16,548 bases of DNA from Kiritimatiellia bacterium. Lineage in GTDB: Bacteria; Verrucomicrobiota; Kiritimatiellia; RFP12; UBA1067. Positions 1-8,890 of the stretch are shown piece after piece. The first letter of the stretch is position 1. Every line of letters begins with the position of its first letter. The DNA lies in NCBI GenBank assembly GCA_024405255.1, contig JAKSOY010000087.1:1-16548 (forward strand), written 5' to 3'. Below the pieces are notes generated by a model that did no database searches, was not told where the DNA came from, and worked only from the letters and a program-made list of their open reading frames with translations. The position numbers and the translations under genes are program-made.

Positions 1-3
1 TGC

Positions 4-47
4 AGGTTAGTCGAGCGCGGGGCGTCAGCCACACACTCGACTAACCT
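4..47. repeat. Perfect 12-bp inverted repeat (hairpin) upstream of the large modular gene
   Basis: Arm 4-15 (AGGTTAGTCGAG) is the exact reverse complement of arm 36-47, with a 20-nt loop that itself contains a small GGC/GCC pairing at 21-30. There is no T-run after the second arm, so it is not a textbook intrinsic terminator. It could still end transcription of an upstream gene outside the window, or be a copy of a dispersed palindrome. The hairpin is read directly from the sequence; its role is unknown. Confidence 0.75.
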
Positions 48-72
48 ATTACCGGTGATTCCTTGTTTTGGC

Positions 73-102
73 TTGACCGGTTTCAATCCGATGTGGTAGA
101 AT
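73..102 (+). promoter_or_regulatory. Sigma70-type promoter for the 2111-aa secreted protein
   Basis: A -35 box TTGACC (73-78) and a -10 box TAGAAT (97-102) are separated by 18 bp. Both are close to consensus (TTGACA, TATAAT). Transcription would start near 109, giving a leader of about 70 nt. ACCGGT palindromes lie at 51-56 and 77-82, the second overlapping the -35 box, so an operator is possible but unsupported. Assignment rests on consensus match and position only. Confidence 0.65.
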
Positions 103-163
103 ACAAAAAGTTCGAGATGTGAGGTCTTGAGTTGATGAAGTTTGTTTAGTATGTGGCGCTCTT

Positions 164-170
164 AGAGGAG
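164..170 (+). promoter_or_regulatory. Shine-Dalgarno for the large modular gene
   Basis: AGAGGAG lies 8 nt before the ATG at 179. It supports that start, which is directly followed by a lysine-containing signal peptide. Confidence 0.8.
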
Positions 171-178
171 AATAACGG

Positions 179-3100
179 ATGAAAATGAACTTAGGTTGGC
201 TGTGTGCTGGTTTCCTTGTCGGGATTTCGGTTTTGAGCGGCCGCTCGGTTGCCGCCGATGTCGTGTTGCCGGATGGGTATACACAAGTGGAGTGGATTCA
301 ATCCACCGGTACACAGTGGATCGATACCGGCGTGCTCGGCAAGTCCACGGTGAATGTGGCGCTTGATATGAGTAATTGGACGAGCGGAAACCCTCTCTTT
401 GGCGAACGGAGTTCCACGGCGGCGAAGGATCGGTTCGGATTATGGGGGACGGGTACTTGGGTGGCCATCAATTACGGGGGCCTTGATTCGGGGGGGAAGA
501 ACACTTCGGAAATGTCAGGGCGGGTCGTGGTCCGCAACGATAATTGCGAGCTCTTCGCCAATGACAATTCGCTTTATACGGCGGCCCGGCAGCAATTTGC
601 CAGTTCGATTCCGCTTGCCATCTTCACCGTGCGAAAGAGTGTGAATCCGGCGACGACGGAGGCATGTTCCCAGTATCGACTCTATGGGCTCAAGATCTGG
701 GATGACGGGGTGCTGGTGCGCGATTTCGTGCCGTGTCGCACGTCGTACGATGAAATCGGCGTGTACGACCTTGTCGAGCGGAAGTTCCATGGGAACGAGG
801 GGACCGGTGTTTTCGTCGCGCCTGCTGTCGAGTCGGCGAGCGGTTATCCCGAACTTGTGTTCTGTGATTACATCCAATCCTCGGGCGAACAGTGGATTGA
901 TACCGGGGTCTTGGGGAAATCGACAGTGAATGTCGAACTTGACTTTCAGAGTTTTGCCGGCAGTGGTATCTTCGGAGAACGGACGTCCAAGGCTGCAACA
1001 GATCGGTTTGGAATCTGGGGGGCCTCCACATGGGTGGCGATCAACTACGGATCCCTTGATTCAGGTGGTAAGTATTTCTCGGAAACCCCTCAACGACTGG
1101 TGGTTCGTAACGACAACTGCGATTTGTACCTCAACGACACTCGGCTCTACACGGCTGCGCGGCAGACTTTTGCGGGCTCGTTGCCGCTGGCCGTCTTTAC
1201 GGTTCGCACCCAATTGGAACCGGCGCTTGTCGAGGCCTGCTCTTCACTCCGGCTGTATGGACTCAAAATCTGGGATGATGGCGAGTTGGTGCGGAACTTT
1301 CTTCCCGCAGTGACGGTTGAGGGTAAGGGTGGCCTTTATGACCTTTGTACCGGGGCCTTTTATGGAAATGCCGGTACGGGCACGCTTGCCTCTGGTGGTG
1401 ATTTTTGGTATGCGGGTACGGAACAGACGATGCGGGCCTACAATGGAACGATGACGGATGCGGTGCTTGCCCGTTATTCGATGGTGGAAAAACTGGGCGA
1501 TGGTGCGGTCGCACTCGGTCTCGATACCGTCAACTTGCCGTTTACGTTTCGAAGGGGCACGCTTCGGGTGACTCGGCCGGTTTCGTTTACCCAGTCATTT
1601 AAGATGCTCGGAGGAACGACCCTCTCCTACGATGTCGGCAGCGAGGGATGTAGTGCACTGACAGTCAATTCAATCGATTTGACCGAGGTCACTGCTGAAC
1701 ATCCTGTGACGATCGAGCCGAAATTCGTCGGTCTGGCGACATCGATTGACAGTCCGCAGATGTTGCTTGCTGGGGCGCAGCTTCAGGAAGGTGATCTTGC
1801 CAAGTTTGTCCTGGCGGAAGGCCAGGATGCTTCGGTAGAGTTGCAGATTCAAAACGGCTGTCTGATGCTTGTGCCGCAGGGAGGTACGGTTGAAGTGGCG
1901 TTGCCTGCGGGCTACGTGCGACTGGCGTATGTCGAATCCACGGGAACGCAGTGGACGGATACCGGCGTGAAGGCCAAGGAGAATACGCGAATCACGGCGG
2001 AGCTGCAGGCCATGGCGGCGACGATTCAGCGCGGCTTTTTCGGCGTGGTCGATTCGGGGACGATGAACCTTGGATTGACGATCAACGGGAGCGGTTTTTT
2101 CGCGTCGTCGATCGGCGCCGCTGACGACCAGACTTCCGCGCACCTGACGGTAGATACGATTGCGCGGCACAGCATTGTTCTTGACGCGGCAAACGGCGGT
2201 TCGCTGACGATTGACGGAACGAGTCTTGAGTGCCAGAAGAATGCGGTGACGAGCCCGAGCATGAGTGATGAGAACATCGCTCTCTGCGCGTGCAACAATG
2301 CCGGTGTCGCCGAGATTCTGCCCTGTCGGGTGTACGGTTTCAAGATCTATGAAGCGACGACGCTCGTACGCGACTTCGTACCGGCCCTGAACACGACGAC
2401 CCATCAAATCGGGTTCTACGATCTTGTGGGCGCGCAATTCTATGGAAGTGCTTCTGCGACAACGTATGTGGGGGCTTACCCTGCCGAGTTGCAGGGGCTC
2501 AACTCCACCAAGACCGGTGATTTCCGTAAAGTGGTGAACGGGGTGAATCTCCTTGGCGAACTGACCTTGGAAGGTGGGTCATTGGAGGTGGCGGAGACCG
2601 CGACGGAAACCATTCGTTGCAACAGCCTCAACCTCGCCGGCGGAACGTTGGCCTTTGCGACGCTTGGCGTCGGCACGCCGGAGATTCAGGTGGCGGGCGC
2701 GGCGCGGGTGACCGGCAATGTGACGGTGACGGTGCCGCCGGCGTTGGCTACGGGAACCTACAATCTCGTCTCCGCCGAATCGTTTACGGTGAACGGCGGC
2801 ACGGTGACGTTGGCGAACGGTTGCGAACAAGGAACCGATGGCGCCACGCGCACCGTGCAGATGACCGCAACCGGCTTGCAGCTGGTCGTCGGGCCGCAGC
2901 AACTTCCAACGGGTTACACGCGGCTCACGGGCATTGCTTCGAGTGGTACGCAGTGGATCGACACGGAAACGGAAACCAGGGAACTCTCCTCGGTCGATCT
3001 TCGGTTCTCCAATAGCGTGTATGTTAATGGTACGGCCTTCTTCGGACAGGATGCGTGGACGAACAACTGCTGCCTCCTTGATCAGCAATCCGGGCTTCTT

Positions 3101-6100
3101 TATTTCCATGGAAACGCCGTACCGATCGGGGTGGTACCGATGTCCGATCAACATTGCCGCGTGGTCGTGGGCGCGGACGGTTTCGTGCATGTCACGCGGG
3201 GCGAGACGACAGCCGCGTATGCAGTGTACAATGCGTTCTCGGGTACCGATCGAACGCTCAACCTTTTCGCCGTGAAGGGTGGAGCGCATGTCGCAGCGTA
3301 TACGTTGGAAGAGTGCCGCATCGCCACGGATGGTACCTTGCAGCGCGATTTCGTGCCGTGTCGCAATCCGCAGGGCGAGGTCGGTCTTTGGGATTTCGTC
3401 GAGGGCAAGTTCTTCGCCAACCAGGGAACGGGGAAATTTGTGGATGCGGGGACGGATGTCTCGGCGCGGCTGGACTATATCGAACCGACGGCGGCGCAGT
3501 TCATCGACACCCTCTACACACACACGGAGACGACGAAGATCGTCTGTCGGGCGAATGTGGCGACCGTACAGCCGTATACCACATGGACGTTTATGTGCCT
3601 CTTTGGTTCGCGGAATGTGGACCGCACGAAGAACGCGTTTGTCTTCTACTCGCATACCAATAAGAACGGTTCGTCGTTCAATCGTTCGGGGGTGGAAGAC
3701 ATCGGCCCGTTCATCCCGTTCGATACGGATGTTACGATCACGTGTCTGGGGAGGCAGGCCTACTGGCCGGTTGCCGATGGTACAATGAATTTCATCAATG
3801 CAACGGGAACTGTTGACGCGGGCGTGAACTCGATGTACATCTTCGCCGTCAATTCGGCAGCGCCGGGAGATCTCGGGGTGCCGGGTGGAAATAGCAAGAT
3901 GAAGCTTTACGCGTTCGACATTTATGACAACGATGTGTTGCAGCGTAGTTTCATCCCCTGGCGTGATGCGGCCGGGCGGGTGGGGCTTTATGAGACCGTG
4001 AACGGAACTTTTCATCCGAATGGTGCCATGGGCGTGTTCGATTACGGTTACGCGTACAATACGACGGCGGACGGTGTGACGGTTTACGATGGCGTGGTGA
4101 CGGATCCGATGGCGCTTCAGAATCGGGCCGTGCTGAAGATGAGCCGCGAGGCGATCAACCTTGCGCCGGTGGCGAGCTATGCCACACTGAATCTGGCGCA
4201 GGGGGCGATCAGTCTCCTGGATGGTGCCGGTCGTGAAACGACGGTGGCGGGCTTGCTCACACTTGGCGGCGATACGGCGATTACCTTTGACGTGGTGCCG
4301 GGCGGTAGCGATGTGCTCGCGGCGGAATCGGTTAACTTGTCCGGGGCGAGCGCGGAACACCCCGTGACACTGCATCTCGTGCAGAAGGGCGGTGGTACGT
4401 TCAGTGCAACAGGGTCGATCCCGTTGATTGCCGGTGGCCTTGTGGCGGGCGACGAGCAGAAGTTCGTGGTTGACGGTTTGCCGGCTACGCTCTCGGTCGA
4501 GAACGGCATGTTGATTGCGACGTTGCCGCCGGATATCCCGTACACGGCGGAGTGGACGGGCAATGGCGATCGGACGAATCTTGCCGATCCCGCCAACTGG
4601 AACTGTCTCAACTTCGCGGGGCAGACGCTTCCCGGGCTCGTCCCCACGGCGGCTTCCGCCATCATGGTGGGGGCGAACACGACCTTCTGCTGGCCGGAAG
4701 GACAGTCCATTGAACGTCGTGACGTGATCTTCGAGAAGACGATCACGTTGGCGGACGACTGCGATTGGCGCGGCCTTGAGCTGCCGATCGATTTCACGGT
4801 CAACCTGAACGGACACAAGCTTCTGCTTTCCAAGACGGACGGTACGGGCACGATCACCGATGCCGCCCCGACCTATCAGAAGTTGGAATGGGTGACTGCG
4901 ACTGGCAGCCAGTGGATCAACACCCATTATTGTCCCAAGACCGCGACGCGTATTGTGGCACGCTTCAACGCCATGGCCCGCACAGGGGATTGGGCGGAAT
5001 TCTTCGGCGTCATGAGCAATAATTCTCCCGCAAATGCAGTGGCGTTGCGCTATTTCAGCAATACGGGCACGATTAACGGTTTGTTCTGCAACGCCACTTA
5101 CAGTGAGGCGACCACGACCATGGATCTTCAGAATACTGATGTAGACGTGGTTCTGCAGGCTGGTAGTATGACGGTCAATGGAACGTCCTATCCGATTACG
5201 ACGGTGAACGCTCCGTACAATAGCGAGATGCGCCTGTTCTGCGGGAACAATAACGGGACGACCCGTCGTCCACAGGCTGTGCGCCTCTACACGTTCAAGG
5301 TGTACGAGGGAACGACGCTCGTACGGGACTTCGTGCCGGCGATACGGACGGCGGACGGCGTGGTGGGGTTGTTGGACATTGCCAATGGCGAGACTTTCTA
5401 CACACTTGAAGCCAACAGCACGGGAAGTCTGGGGGCTGGTCCAGCCGTACGCGCGGATGTTCAGACGGTGGCGGCAGGCGAGGTGCATCTTGAGGTGCCG
5501 GATGGAAAGACCGTGACGAACACGTCGCTCAAGTTCACAGGTGGAATGAAGTTGGTGAAAGAAGGCGCGGGTGTCTTCGTTGCCGCGCTCAACGATCAGC
5601 TCTATGTGGGCGGTACTGAGGTGGCGGCTGGAAAGGCGACTTCCACATTGAGTGGTTCGGCGAGTACCACGTATGCGGCGAGCCATCGTTTGTGGGGCGC
5701 GAGCGGGCCGATCACGGTGGTGACCGGTGCGACATTCGATACATTGGGCAACTACGATTATACGTGCCATCGGTTCGTGCTGAACGGAGGCGTGTTGATC
5801 AACAGCGGATGCGACATGACCAAGGGAACGGCGGATAAGATTGATGCGAACGGGATGCTGCTCTTGATCACCAACAGTACCTATTCGGTCAACTACAATA
5901 CCCGCCATACCGCCGGTGTGCTGGATTTGGAAGGTACTGAATTGACGATGCCGATTGCCAACGCCAAGCATTTCTTCCTTGACGGATCGAGCGTTTTCAG
6001 CAACGGCCATGTCACGGTCACGAGCGGGGGATGGTTCCATCCGATGACGACGCCGAAGGACATGCGCACGGTGGATTTCACCTTCAATTGCGCATTGTCG

Positions 6101-6514
6101 TTGGGGAGCGACATGCTTGTGCGGGATGTCACCATGCGGTACGATGCCGATTGGGCGGAAGGTGATGGCCGGATGTTGATTTACGGCGTTTTCACTCCTT
6201 CGGCGACGAAGAACTATGCGCGCAATTTTGTGATGCAGAACGGTTCGACGATCAACCTCGCCGCACAGTTGCCGAACTGGAAGTTGGAGAGCGCACTGTC
6301 CAAGTGTAACGGCGTGACCTTTGCCGAAGGCGCCATCGTGGGCGTGAAGGTGGGGGACCGTCGGCTTCAAGACGGCATGCTCCTCATCGACTGGGAGGGG
6401 AAGGAACCCCCGGTGGCGACATTCAAACTCCTTGACAATCGGAGTTTCCTCGTGAAGTCGACAGAGGAAGGTTTGCGGTGCATTGCCAACAACACGATCA
6501 TCTTCCTACGGTAA
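179..6514 (+). CDS. Giant secreted modular protein with six 'STGTQWIDTGV' jelly-roll-like modules
   Basis: This 2111-residue protein begins with a signal peptide (about residues 1-26, ending SVAA). Six modules follow, at roughly residues 30-212, 222-403, 575-765, 909-1088, 1095-1287 and 1565-1752. Each opens with a version of GY..L.YI.STGTQWIDTG and closes with L.LYG.KI...G.LVRDFVP...G..D......F..N.GTG. This pattern is common in bacterial and phage surface proteins and probably folds as a LamG/concanavalin-like beta-sandwich. Between modules are beta-rich linkers, including a GNGDRTNLADPANW motif near residues 1457-1470. The tail (about 1780-2111) resembles passenger-type beta-helix repeats (GGMKLVKEGAGVFV near 1788). 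I see no PEP-CTERM, LPXTG or autotransporter barrel at the C-terminus, so the means of surface attachment is unclear. A glycan-binding or adhesin role is an inference from the fold and from the secreted hydrolase genes next to it. Modules 1 and 2 are close duplicates. No catalytic residues are recognised. Confidence 0.9.
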   Translation: MKMNLGWLCAGFLVGISVLSGRSVAADVVLPDGYTQVEWIQSTGTQWIDTGVLGKSTVNVALDMSNWTSGNPLFGERSSTAAKDRFGLWGTGTWVAINYGGLDSGGKNTSEMSGRVVVRNDNCELFANDNSLYTAARQQFASSIPLAIFTVRKSVNPATTEACSQYRLYGLKIWDDGVLVRDFVPCRTSYDEIGVYDLVERKFHGNEGTGVFVAPAVESASGYPELVFCDYIQSSGEQWIDTGVLGKSTVNVELDFQSFAGSGIFGERTSKAATDRFGIWGASTWVAINYGSLDSGGKYFSETPQRLVVRNDNCDLYLNDTRLYTAARQTFAGSLPLAVFTVRTQLEPALVEACSSLRLYGLKIWDDGELVRNFLPAVTVEGKGGLYDLCTGAFYGNAGTGTLASGGDFWYAGTEQTMRAYNGTMTDAVLARYSMVEKLGDGAVALGLDTVNLPFTFRRGTLRVTRPVSFTQSFKMLGGTTLSYDVGSEGCSALTVNSIDLTEVTAEHPVTIEPKFVGLATSIDSPQMLLAGAQLQEGDLAKFVLAEGQDASVELQIQNGCLMLVPQGGTVEVALPAGYVRLAYVESTGTQWTDTGVKAKENTRITAELQAMAATIQRGFFGVVDSGTMNLGLTINGSGFFASSIGAADDQTSAHLTVDTIARHSIVLDAANGGSLTIDGTSLECQKNAVTSPSMSDENIALCACNNAGVAEILPCRVYGFKIYEATTLVRDFVPALNTTTHQIGFYDLVGAQFYGSASATTYVGAYPAELQGLNSTKTGDFRKVVNGVNLLGELTLEGGSLEVAETATETIRCNSLNLAGGTLAFATLGVGTPEIQVAGAARVTGNVTVTVPPALATGTYNLVSAESFTVNGGTVTLANGCEQGTDGATRTVQMTATGLQLVVGPQQLPTGYTRLTGIASSGTQWIDTETETRELSSVDLRFSNSVYVNGTAFFGQDAWTNNCCLLDQQSGLLYFHGNAVPIGVVPMSDQHCRVVVGADGFVHVTRGETTAAYAVYNAFSGTDRTLNLFAVKGGAHVAAYTLEECRIATDGTLQRDFVPCRNPQGEVGLWDFVEGKFFANQGTGKFVDAGTDVSARLDYIEPTAAQFIDTLYTHTETTKIVCRANVATVQPYTTWTFMCLFGSRNVDRTKNAFVFYSHTNKNGSSFNRSGVEDIGPFIPFDTDVTITCLGRQAYWPVADGTMNFINATGTVDAGVNSMYIFAVNSAAPGDLGVPGGNSKMKLYAFDIYDNDVLQRSFIPWRDAAGRVGLYETVNGTFHPNGAMGVFDYGYAYNTTADGVTVYDGVVTDPMALQNRAVLKMSREAINLAPVASYATLNLAQGAISLLDGAGRETTVAGLLTLGGDTAITFDVVPGGSDVLAAESVNLSGASAEHPVTLHLVQKGGGTFSATGSIPLIAGGLVAGDEQKFVVDGLPATLSVENGMLIATLPPDIPYTAEWTGNGDRTNLADPANWNCLNFAGQTLPGLVPTAASAIMVGANTTFCWPEGQSIERRDVIFEKTITLADDCDWRGLELPIDFTVNLNGHKLLLSKTDGTGTITDAAPTYQKLEWVTATGSQWINTHYCPKTATRIVARFNAMARTGDWAEFFGVMSNNSPANAVALRYFSNTGTINGLFCNATYSEATTTMDLQNTDVDVVLQAGSMTVNGTSYPITTVNAPYNSEMRLFCGNNNGTTRRPQAVRLYTFKVYEGTTLVRDFVPAIRTADGVVGLLDIANGETFYTLEANSTGSLGAGPAVRADVQTVAAGEVHLEVPDGKTVTNTSLKFTGGMKLVKEGAGVFVAALNDQLYVGGTEVAAGKATSTLSGSASTTYAASHRLWGASGPITVVTGATFDTLGNYDYTCHRFVLNGGVLINSGCDMTKGTADKIDANGMLLLITNSTYSVNYNTRHTAGVLDLEGTELTMPIANAKHFFLDGSSVFSNGHVTVTSGGWFHPMTTPKDMRTVDFTFNCALSLGSDMLVRDVTMRYDADWAEGDGRMLIYGVFTPSATKNYARNFVMQNGSTINLAAQLPNWKLESALSKCNGVTFAEGAIVGVKVGDRRLQDGMLLIDWEGKEPPVATFKLLDNRSFLVKSTEEGLRCIANNTIIFLR

Positions 6515-6618
6515 GGTTTCAGGTGAATGTCCTCGACGAACCCTGGTCGGCGGGGACAATACACCTTGTCGGATAAGAGGTTGGCAGATACGGTGGTTCT
6601 AGAAAACAGAAAATATTG

Positions 6619-8763
6619 ATGAGTATGAAATCGAGTGTGATGGTGTTCTTGGCATTGGTTGGGATGACAGCCGTTGCAAAGACGGAGGTGACGTTCTATG
6701 CGACCAATATCGTGCGTGTGACGAAGACGGAGGGGCGGCCTCTTGTGCAGCCGATCGATGTCGTGCGGTTGAAGCCGGCGGCGGACGCTGCGGCGAGGTC
6801 GCCGTTGACTGTCGAGGTGGATGCGCAGGGCGTGGTGACGTTTCGATTGAAGGACGGCACGGTGCTTTTGAAGGAAGATGGTCCGAGCGTGCGCAACCGC
6901 CAGTGGTTTCTCTTCGACCGGCATTTGCCGATGTACGGCTTCGGCAGTATTCAGGACGATCGGCTCAATCGCCGCATGGGGCGTACGGTCATGTGTCCCG
7001 GCAATCTTGATGACGGTATCCCGTTCATCCAGACTGTGAAGGGCTGGGGACTCTTCTGGAACAACACGTCGGTTACGACTTACGATGGCCTTGAGGCGGG
7101 GTTTGGACTTTCCAGCGAGTGTTGCGATGCCATCGACTATTTCTTCATCTACGGTGGCATGATGGATGGAACGGTGGCTGGGATGCGCGAGCTCACGGGC
7201 GACGTGCCGATGCTTCCGCGCTGGTCGTACGGATTCTGGCAGTCCCGTGAACGCTACAAGAGCCAGGCGGAATTGCTGGAGGTGGTGACGCGTTATCGTT
7301 CGCTCGGAATTCCGCTCGACGGCATCATCCAGGATTGGCGGTATTGGGGCGAACGCGATTCGCTTTGGAACTCGACGGAGTTCCTCAACAAGGGGTTCCA
7401 TGACCCGAAGGGCATGGCCGATGCCGTACATGCCGCTCATGCCCACCTGATCATCTCGGTGTGGCCGAATTTCGGGAACACGACGAAGCCCTATGCGGCG
7501 TTTGAACAAGCGGGACAGCTCCTGCCCGGTGCCGGCTTTCAACGGACGACGCGCGTCCACAACGTCTACGATCTGGCCGCGCGTGCGACCTACTGGGACT
7601 TCCTCTCGAAACTCTGGTCCGTCGGTCTCGATGGGTGGTGGATGGACGACACCGAACCTGAGTTCCAAATGTCCGAACGCGACCTTGATCGTTCGCTCGG
7701 CTGTGGGACGTTCCGTGAATTGCGCTGCGCCTTCCCCTATATGACGGTCAGCAATGTTGCGACGAACACGCGGCGTGTTGCGCCGGACAAGCGTGTGTTC
7801 ATCCTCACGCGCAGCGCTTTCGCTGGCCAGCAGTCCACGGGCGCACAGGTGTGGAGTGGCGATACGTCGAGTTCATGGGAGACGTTGCACAAACAACTGC
7901 CCGCCGGTCTCGGGTTCTCGCTCACCGGCAACCCGAACTGGAACTGCGACCTCGGCGGATTTTTCGCGAACCGGAGTGATAAGGACTTCGTTGAGCGCTA
8001 TGTGCGGTTCCTCCAGTTCGGAACGACCTTGCCGATGATGCGGAGCCATGGCACGAGGTTTCCGCGCGAATTCTATTTCTTCGGCAAGGCGGGCGAGCCG
8101 GCATACGACGCAATGGTCAAGGCGGTGAAGTTGCGCTATCGCCTGCTGCCCTACCTCTACTCGGTCGCGTGGGAGTGTTCGCGTTATCGCAGCACGTTCA
8201 TGCGTGCGATGGTCATGGATTTCCCCGAAGACGAGAGAACCTGGAATGATGGCGGAACCTACCTCTGCGGGCACGCATTGATTACCGCCCCCGTTCAGAT
8301 CGGTCATCCTAAACAGATGTGCATCTATCTGCCAAAGGGAACGGACTGGTGGAACTACTTCACTGGAGAACGTGTGACCGGTGGCCGTGTGGTCGGCATG
8401 CCTCCGAAACTTGACGAGTTCCCGCTTTATGTGCGCGCCGGCTCGATCATGCCGTACGGACCTGACGTTCAGTGGTCCGACGAGAAAACTCTCGACGATC
8501 TCGAAATCACGGTCTATCCGGGTGCAAACGGTTCCTTCACCCTCTATGAAGACGAGGGGGACGGTTATGGTTACGAACAGGGTCGTTATACCGAAATCGT
8601 CTTCCGTTGGGATGAGGGGACGAAACAGTTGACCATCGACAACCGTAAGGGCGCCTATCCCGGGATGCTGGAAAAACGTCGTTTCCGTATCACCCTCTTT
8701 GGCAGCGGTACACCGGAGAAGTCCGTGGCCTATGACGGCAAGACGGTCAGTGTCCAGTTCTGA
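6619..8763 (+). CDS. Secreted glycoside hydrolase family 31 enzyme, alpha-xylosidase-like
   Basis: This 714-residue enzyme has a signal peptide ending about A20 (AVA/KTE), a short N-terminal beta-sandwich, a (beta/alpha)8 barrel and a C-terminal beta domain with DLEITVYPG and FTLYEDEGD, as in DUF5110-type ends of GH31. GH31 enzymes are retaining exo-alpha-glycosidases. The nucleophile is D343 in GWWMDDTEPE and the acid/base is D415 in WSGDTSSSW. GFWQSRERY (205-213) and IIQDWRYWG (236-244) match the alpha-xylosidase/xyloglucan branch better than the maltase branch. No PA14 insert is seen, so the protein is compact. It probably removes alpha-xylose or related side chains from plant glycans outside the cytoplasm; substrate is inferred from motifs. 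The start is ATG 6619 or ATG 6625; neither has a clear Shine-Dalgarno, only A-rich sequence. It follows the large modular gene after 104 nt, a gap with no convincing promoter or terminator. Confidence 0.92.
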   Translation: MSMKSSVMVFLALVGMTAVAKTEVTFYATNIVRVTKTEGRPLVQPIDVVRLKPAADAAARSPLTVEVDAQGVVTFRLKDGTVLLKEDGPSVRNRQWFLFDRHLPMYGFGSIQDDRLNRRMGRTVMCPGNLDDGIPFIQTVKGWGLFWNNTSVTTYDGLEAGFGLSSECCDAIDYFFIYGGMMDGTVAGMRELTGDVPMLPRWSYGFWQSRERYKSQAELLEVVTRYRSLGIPLDGIIQDWRYWGERDSLWNSTEFLNKGFHDPKGMADAVHAAHAHLIISVWPNFGNTTKPYAAFEQAGQLLPGAGFQRTTRVHNVYDLAARATYWDFLSKLWSVGLDGWWMDDTEPEFQMSERDLDRSLGCGTFRELRCAFPYMTVSNVATNTRRVAPDKRVFILTRSAFAGQQSTGAQVWSGDTSSSWETLHKQLPAGLGFSLTGNPNWNCDLGGFFANRSDKDFVERYVRFLQFGTTLPMMRSHGTRFPREFYFFGKAGEPAYDAMVKAVKLRYRLLPYLYSVAWECSRYRSTFMRAMVMDFPEDERTWNDGGTYLCGHALITAPVQIGHPKQMCIYLPKGTDWWNYFTGERVTGGRVVGMPPKLDEFPLYVRAGSIMPYGPDVQWSDEKTLDDLEITVYPGANGSFTLYEDEGDGYGYEQGRYTEIVFRWDEGTKQLTIDNRKGAYPGMLEKRRFRITLFGSGTPEKSVAYDGKTVSVQF

Positions 8764-8821
8764 TTCGTCCGCCCCTCCTTTGCCCCGTCCCTCATCCATC
8801 TACGTTAATCGCGCGTGGTTC

Positions 8822-8850
8822 TTGTTCTGCGGTGTGATTTGTGTTATACT
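8822..8850 (+). promoter_or_regulatory. Sigma70-type promoter for the argG unit
   Basis: TTGTTC (8822-8827) and TATACT (8845-8850) are spaced by 17 bp. The -10 box matches consensus at 5 of 6 positions and the -35 box keeps TTG. Transcription would start near 8857, some 34 nt before argG. The rest of the 127-nt gap after the GH31 gene is pyrimidine-rich and shows no clear terminator hairpin. Confidence 0.6.
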
Positions 8851-8890
8851 ATTCGTACCTCTTTGAAGGGGAAATAAGAAAGGTGCAAAA

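Noticed and set aside
4..47. Integron attC site
   Set aside because: The arms read GTTAGTC...GACTAAC, the reverse order of the attC core boxes, and no integrase or cassette array is present.
2579..6370. A 1263-codon open frame on the - strand opposite the giant gene
   Set aside because: Its translation is rich in R, H and P with no domain, signal or repeat logic; it mirrors the codon bias of the + strand gene, which has a promoter, ribosome site, signal peptide and repeated modules.
6566..6594. Promoter in the gap before the GH31 gene
   Set aside because: TTGTCG and the nearby TTGGCA lack a -10 box at suitable spacing.
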